Source: an uncultured Prevotellaceae bacterium (GTDB lineage: Bacteria > Bacteroidota > Bacteroidia > Bacteroidales > Bacteroidaceae). Taken from it: a stretch of DNA of 6,415 nucleotides. Shown here one piece after another: positions 1-6,260 of the stretch. The DNA lies in the NCBI GenBank assembly GCA_946415695.1, contig CAMKTM010000147.1:1-6415 (forward strand), in the 5' to 3' direction. A model generated the notes under the pieces. That model ran no database searches. It saw nothing but the letters and a program-made list of their open reading frames with translations, and had not been told where the DNA came from. Positions within the stretch are counted from its first letter, which is position 1. Each line of letters begins with the position of its first letter. The position numbers were made by a program, and so were the translations under genes.

Positions 1-10
1 GAGACTTTCT

Positions 11-29
11 CCCTCCCTTTAAGGGAGGG
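11..29 (-). terminator. GC-rich hairpin downstream of the GH31 gene, possible weak terminator
   Basis: CCCTCCCT-TTA-AGGGAGGG forms a perfect 8-bp stem with a three-base loop about 50 bp past the GH31 stop. Read on the minus strand it is followed by AGAAAGTCTC rather than a run of T, so it is not a standard intrinsic terminator. Its position at the end of the operon makes a role in ending the transcript or protecting its 3' end possible. Similar palindromes followed by GGGTTGGGGTGGG-like tracts are familiar in Prevotella intergenic DNA. Confidence 0.4.
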
Positions 30-39
30 TTGGGGTGGG
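23..39 (+). other. Candidate G-quadruplex motif
   Basis: GGGAGGGTTGGGGTGGG has four runs of three or more G with loops of 1, 2 and 1 bases, which meets the usual pattern for a stable G-quadruplex. A second, looser candidate with loops 1, 3 and 7 lies at 64-90. Both are on the plus strand, the template for GH31 transcription, so the fold would be in DNA and the RNA would be C-rich. Folding is inferred from the pattern only. Confidence 0.55.
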
Positions 40-93
40 TCTGGGGGAGTTAGAGGGTCTATTGGGGTGGGTCTGGGGAGTTAGAGGGGGTCT
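30..93. repeat. Imperfect tandem duplication of about 31 bp overlapping the GH31 stop codon
   Basis: Copy 1 (30-60) and copy 2 (62-93) both run from TTGGGGTGGGTCTGGGG through AGTTAGAGGG to GTCT. They differ only in the lengths of two G runs. Both contain a TTA on the plus strand, which is TAA on the minus strand; the functional GH31 stop (81-83) is the one in copy 2. The last two codons of GH31 (PL) fall inside copy 2, so the repeat has grown into, or defines, the gene's end. Confidence 0.85.
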
Positions 94-3050
94 TTTGCGT
101 TAATGAGGAGTGTCTGCAAGCGGAGGATGGCGTTGTACTCGTTGTCGTAGTATTCTACGCGGACGCTGTACTTCTTGCCTGCCTCGACAGAGACGGTGGC
201 GTTGCGGCTTGTTTCTGGGTGGTCGCCCCAGTCGCTGAAGAGTTCTTTGCCATCGAAGATGAAGCGGTAGGCATCGTCGCCGGTCATAATGAACATGACG
301 TCGCCGGTCTCGGGAGCGGTGAAGGTGGCTTCTGCGGACATGCTCCAGTAGTTCTCGGGGATGTTCTGTGCGGGGCTGCCGCTGATGAAGAAGTCGAGCT
401 TCTCTATGTGTCCGGTTGCTTTTGCCTCGCCTTCAAGCTTTTTGTTCGGGAAGTAGCGGAGGTCGAAGCCTGTACCTGCTGCTGTGCTGAACACTTCGGG
501 CGATGCTTCGCGAATCATCTTGCCGTCCTCGCCAATCTGGCGCAGGAAGCGGTCGAAGTTGTCGTTCTTGCCCATTTGCTCAACCAGCACAACGGGCATT
601 CTCTTGTAGAGTCGGTGGAAGCGGTCGAGTGTCTCCTGCTGTGTCTCGGGATGATATGAGAGGCGTAGCGGTGTTGCTTCGAGGAATCCGAAGTCCTCGG
701 TATAGACCATTCCTGCGTCGTGCTGCTTGAAGTCCTGCACGCTGTTCTGTATGCGATGGAACTGTGCTTTCTCGCCGTTGGCCACGGCATAGTCGGCCGA
801 GGGGAATGTCACTTCGATGGTTGCTCCCTTGTTGCAGTCGATGCTGCCCAAGGCGATGCTCGTCTCCAGGTTCAGTCCGTCGTAGGTGAAGCTGACCTGC
901 TTGCCGTCGACCTTGACGGCACTCGGTGCCTTCTGGCAAGGCAGAGCGAGTGTGTAGTCGCGGCGAGCCGGCATGTCCTTGTAGCTGCCCTTGCGCTGAC
1001 CGATGCGGATGGTGAGTTGCTGTCCGCTGCGCTCGTAGGAGAGAGGTGTGGTGGCGTACTCGTTGACATAGTTCTTGTCCTCGCCATTGTCCTCATACAG
1101 TGTGAAGTCTCCTTTGTCGCCGCCGGGGAAGACGCGGATGATGACGGGTTGCTCGGTGCCGCTCAGGTTCTTGACCTTGCCGTAGTAGGGGATGATGCTG
1201 CCTGCCTTGACGTAGATGGGATATTCGTCGAGGGTGAACTGGCGTTCCACGGTCTGTCCGCCCTGGAGCATGGTGCCGGTCTCGTATTCCAGCCACTGTC
1301 CTTCGGGCAGCCAGGCTTTCACAGTTGCCAGTCCGCTCTCTCGGTTGACAGGACTGGTGACGGGTGCGATGAGCATGCGGTCGCCGAACATGTACTGTTC
1401 TTTCACATCGTAGGCTTCCTTTGCCTCGGGGTAGTCGTAGTACATGGGTCGGCAAAGCGAGATGCCTGTCTCGTAGTCCTGCCGTGCCATAGTATATATA
1501 TAAGGTACGAGGGCATAGCGTCCGTTGATGACGTTCGTGAGGCGGCGCTGTGTCACCTGGTCGAAGGCCCACGGCTCTTTGTTGAGCGCGGGGTCTTTAG
1601 TGCTGTGACTGCGTATGATGGGCAGGTACTGTCCCATCTGCATGGCACGGGTGTAGAGTTCGGGCTCCACGGGTGTGCCGTACTTTTTGCTTTGGTGTCC
1701 GCCGATGTCGTGGCTCCAGTATCCATAGAGGACGTTGGAGGCTGTGCTGTTGAAGTATGGCAGGAAGCGCAGGCTTTCCCATGTGATGTATGAGTCGCCG
1801 GAGAAGCCTATCTGATAGCGATGGTTGCCGAGTCCGCCCCAGCGATGGTAGAGAAGAGGCCGCTTAGAGCCGTTCCGTTCCATGTCGGTGAACCAGATGT
1901 AGTTGCACCAGAAGACGTTGTCGAGGTTTTTGAGGCGCTTGTCCTTAGCCCACTGTTGCCAGTCGAGCCACCAGAAGTCCACTCCCTCGTCGATGTAAGG
2001 ATGCAGATAGGTTTCGAAGAGAGCCTTGACGTAGCGTTTGTTGCTTCCTTGCCACTCCACGGTTTTGCCGTTCTCGATGCCTGCCTTGGCGATGAATTCC
2101 TGATACTTTTTCTCGTAGGGCCGTACGCCGTCGGCGGGGTGGAGGTTCATGGTTGTCTTTACGCCCTGTTCGTCGAGGTATGCGAGGAACTTCTTGTAGT
2201 CGGGGAAGAGCCGTTCGTTCCAGTCCCATCCAGTCCATCCTCCGCCAGCCTGTTCGCTGATGGGGTGCCAGTCCATGTCGATGACGAGTACGTCGATGGG
2301 CAGGTCAAGGCGTTGGAAGTTGCCTATCAAGTCGCGCAGGTCTTTGTCGGAGTAGCTCCAGTATCGGCTCCACCAGTAGCCGAAGGTGTAGCGTGGCGGG
2401 AGTGGCACTTTGCCTGCGAACTTTGTGAAGCTCTTCAGTGCGCCCTTGTAGTCGTGTCCGTAAGCCATGAAGTACCAGTCCTGAGCGCCTTCGGCACTTT
2501 GGCGTTCCGTTACCCAGTCCCAGTCTGTTGCTCCGTCGAAGAGGTAGCTCTTGGAGTCGTCGATGAGTGTCCAGCCGTCGGTGGCCAGCAGTCCGTCTTC
2601 GAGCGGCATCTCAGTCTTAGGGTTGCTGTACTGGAACATGTTGCCGTCGTAGCCGTCGAGGGTGCGGTATGTTCCTTTGAGGTTGCCTGACTGCTTGGTG
2701 CCGGGTGTCCAGGAGAATGGCGTGCCGAGTGTTTTTGCAGAAGTGATGGTGAGGTTTTTGTCGCTGAGTGGTGCGCCGTCCTTCTTGTAAGTGAGTTTGA
2801 ACTTGCTTGTTGTAATGACGACTTTTCCGCCACTTGTTGATGCTTTGTGTGGCACGTTGCCGTATTCTCGGACGACCGCCACGAAGCTTTTGTTGTCAAC
2901 GAATTTGCCGTCTGGAGCGTATTCCAGTCGGACTGTTCCCTCGTCGATGAGGGTAAATCGGACGGTGTTGTCGCGATACACTTCTTCGGCCAGAATTGCG
3001 CTTGGCATAAGAGCAAAGGCCAGGACTGCTAAGGTTGTTTGTAGCTTCAT
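81..3050 (-). CDS. Secreted family 31 glycoside hydrolase (alpha-glycosidase) with C-terminal PA14 domain
   Basis: The 989-residue protein should hydrolyse alpha-linked sugars by a retaining mechanism in the periplasm or at the cell surface. Residues 1-21 form a signal peptide (likely cleavage ILA|EEV, no lipobox). Domains: N-terminal mutarotase-like beta-sandwich about 22-215; (beta/alpha)8 catalytic barrel about 216-560, with DMDW (258-261), the nucleophile motif DFWWLDWQQW (probable nucleophile D363), FSGDS (probable acid/base D419), SHDIGG (446-451) and RSH (480-482); C-terminal beta-sandwich about 565-635; DUF5110-like about 636-750; an unassigned segment 752-855; PA14-like about 858-980. 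The family, motifs and residue roles are established knowledge; the domain limits are my estimate. The start fits because the signal peptide begins at once and the upstream gene ends 8 bp before it. There is no Shine-Dalgarno sequence. All core motifs are intact with no frameshift. Substrate is unknown: alpha-glucosidase, alpha-xylosidase or alpha-N-acetylgalactosaminidase are possible. The last residues (KDPL and stop) lie in a tandem repeat. Confidence 0.93.
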   Translation of the reverse strand: MKLQTTLAVLAFALMPSAILAEEVYRDNTVRFTLIDEGTVRLEYAPDGKFVDNKSFVAVVREYGNVPHKASTSGGKVVITTSKFKLTYKKDGAPLSDKNLTITSAKTLGTPFSWTPGTKQSGNLKGTYRTLDGYDGNMFQYSNPKTEMPLEDGLLATDGWTLIDDSKSYLFDGATDWDWVTERQSAEGAQDWYFMAYGHDYKGALKSFTKFAGKVPLPPRYTFGYWWSRYWSYSDKDLRDLIGNFQRLDLPIDVLVIDMDWHPISEQAGGGWTGWDWNERLFPDYKKFLAYLDEQGVKTTMNLHPADGVRPYEKKYQEFIAKAGIENGKTVEWQGSNKRYVKALFETYLHPYIDEGVDFWWLDWQQWAKDKRLKNLDNVFWCNYIWFTDMERNGSKRPLLYHRWGGLGNHRYQIGFSGDSYITWESLRFLPYFNSTASNVLYGYWSHDIGGHQSKKYGTPVEPELYTRAMQMGQYLPIIRSHSTKDPALNKEPWAFDQVTQRRLTNVINGRYALVPYIYTMARQDYETGISLCRPMYYDYPEAKEAYDVKEQYMFGDRMLIAPVTSPVNRESGLATVKAWLPEGQWLEYETGTMLQGGQTVERQFTLDEYPIYVKAGSIIPYYGKVKNLSGTEQPVIIRVFPGGDKGDFTLYEDNGEDKNYVNEYATTPLSYERSGQQLTIRIGQRKGSYKDMPARRDYTLALPCQKAPSAVKVDGKQVSFTYDGLNLETSIALGSIDCNKGATIEVTFPSADYAVANGEKAQFHRIQNSVQDFKQHDAGMVYTEDFGFLEATPLRLSYHPETQQETLDRFHRLYKRMPVVLVEQMGKNDNFDRFLRQIGEDGKMIREASPEVFSTAAGTGFDLRYFPNKKLEGEAKATGHIEKLDFFISGSPAQNIPENYWSMSAEATFTAPETGDVMFIMTGDDAYRFIFDGKELFSDWGDHPETSRNATVSVEAGKKYSVRVEYYDNEYNAILRLQTLLINAKDPL

Positions 3051-3058
3051 GTTTCAGT
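3051..3058 (-). other. Eight-base intercistronic spacer linking the two enzyme genes
   Basis: Between the TAA of the glutaminase-like gene (3059-3061) and the ATG of the GH31 gene (3048-3050) the minus strand reads ACTGAAAC. There is no room for a promoter and no purine-rich Shine-Dalgarno sequence, as is usual in Bacteroidetes, where A-rich leaders are preferred. The spacing strongly suggests one transcript and possibly coupled translation. Confidence 0.85.
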
Positions 3059-5719
3059 TTATTTGTTTATAGTTTTTTTCCCATTTCTGATGTATATGCC
3101 TTTTTGGGGTGTTGACCATTGTCTGCCTTGCAGGTCGTACCATTTGTCATTAGCAGATGTATTGTCTTCAGTCTTTGGGGTGCCAATTCCTGTTGGGTCG
3201 CTGGGGTCGAATTGTTCGACGAAGGCGCTCATCCAGTAGCCTCCCACGACGCTTCGTGCCTGGAACATGGCCTGATTCCCTCCGCTTGCGTAGTGATTGT
3301 CGCTGACCGGGACGCGCGACCTGGTTTCGTTGATGTACTTCCAGAGTGTGTTGATGAGCCTTGTGCGCTGTGTCTCTTGGTCAGCGAAGCCTGCCACCCA
3401 CATCTGCCAGTCGCTCTTGCAGAGGTCTCCTCGGCTGTCGAGAGGCAGTCCGTAGGTTCTTAATTTGTTCATGTAGAAGGACATTTCGTAGGTTCGCACG
3501 TCCTTCATGATGTCCCATTGCCAGATTCTGTCCCAGACGAGGTTGTACTTTGTGCTCCAAGTGTCGGCTTTTGCACCGAAGTTGAGGAGGTAGTGTCTGC
3601 CGCCGCTGTTGGAGACGCCGTTCTGTTTCCAGAATTTAGCCATGTCGAGTGCTTTTTCTTTGTATTCGTCGGCTTTGTCGTTATAGCCCAACATGCGGAG
3701 TATTTCGCTGTAGCTCATGACGCCCATGATGGCTTTGGCTGCCAGGTTGGTGTTGCGTGCGCTGTGCCCCATGAAGTCGTCTGTGCAGAGTTGGTTAGCA
3801 GGGTCTTTTCCGTTCTCCACGAGGTAGTTTGCCCATTTAGTCATGTATGGCAGGTATTTTCGGAGATATGTGAGGTCTCCGTCGAGTTTGGCGATGAGTG
3901 CGGCGAGTGTAAGCATGTTTCCGCTTTGCTCCACGGGCATTGTGCTGCCGCTGCCGTCGGCGGGGTTTCCATAGTGGTTGCCGTTGGCCTGCGGGTAGTG
4001 TCCGAGGTCGTGGTTGGGGAAGTTGTAGTTCCATTTGCCCAGGGCGCTGTACTCGAAGACAGGTGTGATCATGGCTTTAGCCAGAGCTGGCGAGTAGAGC
4101 CAGTAAAGTGGCTGCGAGGGATAGGTGACGTCGAGGGTGTTGATGAAGCCTCCCGAGTTGTTCTCTCGGCTCATGAACATGAGGTTGCCCTTGGTGTCGG
4201 TGAAGAGTTTGTGTGCGGCGTTGGTCTGCCGATAGACGCTTGCCAGAATTTCTCCGTATTTGGTGCCGCCCACGGCATAGCCGTCCATGTAAATCTGTTG
4301 GTCCACGAAGCGGCAGCGTCGCATGATGTCTTCGTAATTGGCGTAGAGGTCTTCGAAGCGTTCCGTGATGGTGGTCTTGCCGTTGTCCGCCCAATAGCCT
4401 TTGCGGTTGTTGCTGAAGTATTGAATGGAGTAAGTGTCGTCGTAGCCGAACATGGCGAAGGAGCTCTTGTCTCTGTTGGCCGTCACGAGTCCGAGGCTGT
4501 CGTTATAAACGATGCTGTAGTATGTGCCGCCTATGCAGCTTTTGGATTTGAGCGAGCTTGTGGTGGTACCAGAACTTGCGAATTCTCGCAGGAGGGCATC
4601 GTGTTCTCCGAGTTTGAGGCTGTGTCCGTCCTTCTGGTCGTTGAAGGCATAGACGTATCCCCAGTCGATGAGGTCGCTGGTCTGTGAGAGGACGTTCTGC
4701 GTGGTGTTGCCGCCGTAGAAGTATTCAAAGCCGTTAGATACCTTTCGGCGGTTTATGGTGTTTTGGCTGGTGTTGCGGACGGCCATCTCTGCGCTTGTCT
4801 GGAGGAAGACACGCACTCTGTGCGACTTGTTGTCGTTCGACTTTGCCTGATATGAGATGTAGGAGATGGGGGTGGAGAAGAGGGTGAGGTCGGTCATCAC
4901 CTGCGGTGTGGTGAATACCAGGTTGAGGTCGATGCCTCCGCACTGGAAGGTGTAGTATGTGCTGGTGGCCGTCACGGTGCAGGACTTCTGTACGGCTTCC
5001 TCGAGTACGCTGAGGTAGAGCCCCATATCGACGTATGCGCCGCCGGTGGTGTTGTGGCAGTGGCAGGCAATCACGTTCTCACCTTGCCGGAGCAGGCTCT
5101 TGTCGATTTGAACGGCAGTGCCGAAGACGTCCCATGTCTCGCCCGTGGAGACGACGCGTGTCCCGTTGATGTAGAGTTCGAAGACGTCGTCGTGCTTATA
5201 CATCAGGAAGTAGAGGGCTTTGGGGTCGATTTCGTCGAGCGTGATGGTGCGTCGCACGTAGATATCTACGTTGCCGCCCGACCATGATGTCTTTACCGTC
5301 TTGTTGTAGCCGTCGTCGCCGCCGCCCCAGGGGGCCTCGCCGCTTTCCCAACTGCTGTCGTCGTAGCCGACGTCGGCCCATGACCCGGAAGGTTTGCTGG
5401 TGACGTACTTGCCTGTCCAGGTCTTCTCGGAAGCCATCGGGAAGAGGGCCTCCATGCTTTCGCCCATGAAGCGATAGGCTTTGTTATCTACGAAGACAGC
5501 ACCGTTGAGGGGCTTCTTGACGCCGCTCCAGTGGGTCACGCTGCCGTCGTAGAGGTGGTCGTACTTGCTCCAGAGGCAGAAATATGGGTCAACCGTGATG
5601 AGTGGTACGGCTGGCAGTCTGAGGTTGTTCTGATGGACAGGGGTGAAGAACTCGTTGCTTTGGGCCTTACCTGTAGTCAGTGAAAGCAGGCAGAGCAGGG
5701 TGATAAACAATCTTTTCAT
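3059..5719 (-). CDS. Secreted glutaminase GtaA-like protein (DUF4964/DUF5127/DUF4965/DUF1793) with inserted beta-sandwich domain
   Basis: The 886-residue exported protein is first in a two-gene operon with the GH31 enzyme. Residues 1-19 are a signal peptide (likely GKA|QSN). Domains by recognition: DUF4964-like about 22-90 (PAVPLITVDPYFCLWS); an inserted galactose-binding-like beta-sandwich about 98-238 (SWADVGYDDSSW, APWGGG, ELYINGTRV, GENVIACHCHN), resembling the N-terminal sugar-binding domain of GH2 enzymes; DUF5127-like about 245-475; DUF4965-like about 480-555 (YGEILASVYRQTNAAHK, GGFINTLDVTYPSQPLYW); and a DUF1793-like helical barrel about 556-836 (NHDLGHYPQANGN, MPVEQSGNM). The C-terminus (859-885) is the short YDLQGR...KGIYIRNGKK tail seen on many Prevotella exported proteins. 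Fungal GtaA is a secreted glutaminase, and databases carry that name across the family. Bacterial activity is not shown by the sequence, and the neighbour suggests a carbohydrate role instead. The start follows a TAnnTTTG promoter and an A/T-rich leader. I see no truncation or frameshift. Confidence 0.88.
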   Translation of the reverse strand: MKRLFITLLCLLSLTTGKAQSNEFFTPVHQNNLRLPAVPLITVDPYFCLWSKYDHLYDGSVTHWSGVKKPLNGAVFVDNKAYRFMGESMEALFPMASEKTWTGKYVTSKPSGSWADVGYDDSSWESGEAPWGGGDDGYNKTVKTSWSGGNVDIYVRRTITLDEIDPKALYFLMYKHDDVFELYINGTRVVSTGETWDVFGTAVQIDKSLLRQGENVIACHCHNTTGGAYVDMGLYLSVLEEAVQKSCTVTATSTYYTFQCGGIDLNLVFTTPQVMTDLTLFSTPISYISYQAKSNDNKSHRVRVFLQTSAEMAVRNTSQNTINRRKVSNGFEYFYGGNTTQNVLSQTSDLIDWGYVYAFNDQKDGHSLKLGEHDALLREFASSGTTTSSLKSKSCIGGTYYSIVYNDSLGLVTANRDKSSFAMFGYDDTYSIQYFSNNRKGYWADNGKTTITERFEDLYANYEDIMRRCRFVDQQIYMDGYAVGGTKYGEILASVYRQTNAAHKLFTDTKGNLMFMSRENNSGGFINTLDVTYPSQPLYWLYSPALAKAMITPVFEYSALGKWNYNFPNHDLGHYPQANGNHYGNPADGSGSTMPVEQSGNMLTLAALIAKLDGDLTYLRKYLPYMTKWANYLVENGKDPANQLCTDDFMGHSARNTNLAAKAIMGVMSYSEILRMLGYNDKADEYKEKALDMAKFWKQNGVSNSGGRHYLLNFGAKADTWSTKYNLVWDRIWQWDIMKDVRTYEMSFYMNKLRTYGLPLDSRGDLCKSDWQMWVAGFADQETQRTRLINTLWKYINETRSRVPVSDNHYASGGNQAMFQARSVVGGYWMSAFVEQFDPSDPTGIGTPKTEDNTSANDKWYDLQGRQWSTPQKGIYIRNGKKTINK

Positions 5720-5745
5720 AAAGTTAAAAATGTAGTTTTGCTTTG

Positions 5746-5753
5746 CAAAGTTA
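5746..5753 (-). promoter_or_regulatory. Bacteroidetes-type -7 promoter element for the two-gene operon
   Basis: On the minus strand these bases read TAACTTTG, an exact match to the TAnnTTTG -7 consensus of the Bacteroidetes primary sigma factor. A start site a few bases downstream, near 5740, would leave an A/T-rich leader of about 20 nt before the ATG at 5719. The -33 element (consensus TTTG, about 19-21 bp upstream) is weak; the best candidate at that distance is TTATG in an AT-rich tandem repeat. The site sits in the only gap before the first gene of the operon, which supports it. The start site has not been mapped. Confidence 0.6.
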
Positions 5754-5761
5754 CGACAAAT

Positions 5762-5780
5762 AATTCATAATTCATAATTT
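5762..5780. repeat. Short AT-rich tandem repeat, AATTCAT, just upstream of the promoter element
   Basis: Two exact copies of the 7-mer AATTCAT (5762-5768, 5769-5775) are followed by a partial third (AATTT). The tract spans the place where a -33 element or an A/T-rich upstream element would lie. The repeat is plainly visible; any effect on promoter strength is inference. Similar AT-rich tandem tracts are common in Bacteroidales intergenic DNA. Confidence 0.7.
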
Positions 5781-5909
5781 TTTGGAGTTTTATCCGTGCA
5801 GGGGGTGCTTTTAATGGGCGGAAGATATGTTAGAATCCCCTTTGAGGCTTGACTCTGGTGATGCGGTTTTAATGCCCGTAACGTCATTTGCAGAACGGTT
5901 TGTAGAAAA

Positions 5910-5929
5910 TTATTGCTGTCCGGGGAAAT
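5910..5929. repeat. Dispersed 20-nt repeat, copy 1
   Basis: TTATTGCTGTCCGGGGAAAT matches 6328-6347 at 19 of 20 bases in the same orientation. The similarity fades beyond a few more bases on either side. The two copies bracket the inverted repeat and the 20-bp array. It might be a transposon-end remnant or a fragment duplicated from the reading frame at the right edge; neither can be decided here. Confidence 0.75.
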
Positions 5930-5972
5930 CGTGCTGACAGCTTTGCTGCTGAGTAAAGCAGGTTCGTATCTT

Positions 5973-6162
5973 AAGCCTGAAAGGCTTCACTATTAGAAAC
6001 CGGGGGCGAAGCCCTCGGACAGAACAACAGGATTACCTCCTACGCTCCTGCCTGGAAGGCAGTACCCAGGGCATCTCATAGTACTGCCCTCCAGGTAGCA
6101 GGTTGTTCTCTGATTCCGAGGGCTTCGCCCCTGATTTCTAATAGTAAAGCCTTCCAGGCTTT
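5973..6162. repeat. Large imperfect inverted repeat built of small three-base-loop hairpins (REP/BIME-like)
   Basis: The left arm (5973-6028) and right arm (about 6102-6162) are near reverse complements: both contain AAGCCTGRAAGGCTT, ACTATTAGAAA, GGGGCGAAGCCCTCGG and GAACAAC in matching order. An inner pair, 6048-6065 against 6081-6098, also matches with few differences. The left arm has extra bases (about 6029-6047) without a partner. Each arm also holds its own hairpins with GAA/GGA or TTC/TCC loops: 5973-5987, 6000-6018, 6048-6062, 6120-6130 and 6146-6162. This matches the general form of REP sequences arranged in opposite orientation as BIMEs, often mobilised by RAYT transposases. That class is inference from shape, since no transposase gene is in the window. 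No clear target-site duplication flanks it. As RNA it would fold into a long stem near the 3' side of the upstream gene. Confidence 0.8.
6000..6018. other. Hairpin with a GCGAAGC core
   Basis: The sequence CCGGGGGC-GAA-GCCCTCGG forms an 8-bp stem (one G-T pair) closed by a GAA loop. Its core GCGAAGC (6006-6012) is the published unusually stable DNA mini-hairpin with a sheared G-A pair in the loop. The right arm carries the complement (GCTTCGC, 6122-6128), so the bottom strand has the same core there. The stem is seen directly; a role for the single-stranded DNA hairpin is inference. Confidence 0.7.
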
Positions 6163-6180
6163 CTGCCCATCCGGGGCGTT

Positions 6181-6260
6181 AACTTCGTTGACCTTCGGTT
6201 GACTTCATCGACCTTCGGTTGACTTCATCGACCTTCGGTTAACTTCGTTGACCTTCGGTT
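6181..6260. repeat. Four tandem 20-bp units with internal 10-bp periodicity
   Basis: Units start at 6181, 6201, 6221 and 6241. Units 1 and 4 are identical (AACTTCGTTGACCTTCGGTT), and units 2 and 3 are identical (GACTTCATCGACCTTCGGTT), giving an A-B-B-A order. The two types differ at three positions, all transitions. TTC recurs every 10 bp eight times (6184 to 6256). Most units can form a small hairpin around ACC-TTC-GGT reaching into the next unit, again with a GAA loop on the other strand. The array is bracketed by GGGGC (6173-6177) and GCCCC (6265-6269). A 20-bp period breaks any reading frame, so it is non-coding. Confidence 0.9.

Noticed and set aside
1..29. Standard intrinsic terminator for the operon
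   Set aside because: The hairpin is good but no T tract follows on the transcribed strand, so it is listed only as a possible weak terminator.
1492..1503. AGTATATATATA, possible AT-rich promoter
   Set aside because: It encodes the conserved YIYTMA stretch of the GH31 protein, in the middle of the gene.
720..1793. Long plus-strand open frame of 357 codons opposite the GH31 gene
   Set aside because: It is antisense to a clear GH31 gene with intact catalytic motifs. Its protein is Val/Ala/Cys-rich with no recognisable domain, as expected for a mirror of GC-rich codons.
1821..2690. Plus-strand open frame of 289 codons
   Set aside because: It is antisense to the GH31 catalytic barrel and shows no motifs or plausible start signals of its own.
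3518..4687. Plus-strand open frame of 389 codons opposite the glutaminase-like gene
   Set aside because: It lies fully antisense to conserved DUF4965/DUF1793 motifs, and its composition (many V, E, A, C, H) is typical of an antisense shadow.
5780..5909. Possible small gene or RNA in the featureless stretch upstream of the promoter
   Set aside because: The frames are short or lack a protein-like composition, and no conserved RNA fold was recognised.
5936..5962. CAGCTTTGCTGCTGAGTAAAGCAG as a regulatory stem-loop or terminator
   Set aside because: The stem is only about 5 bp with a 10-base loop and no T run; it is too weak to call.
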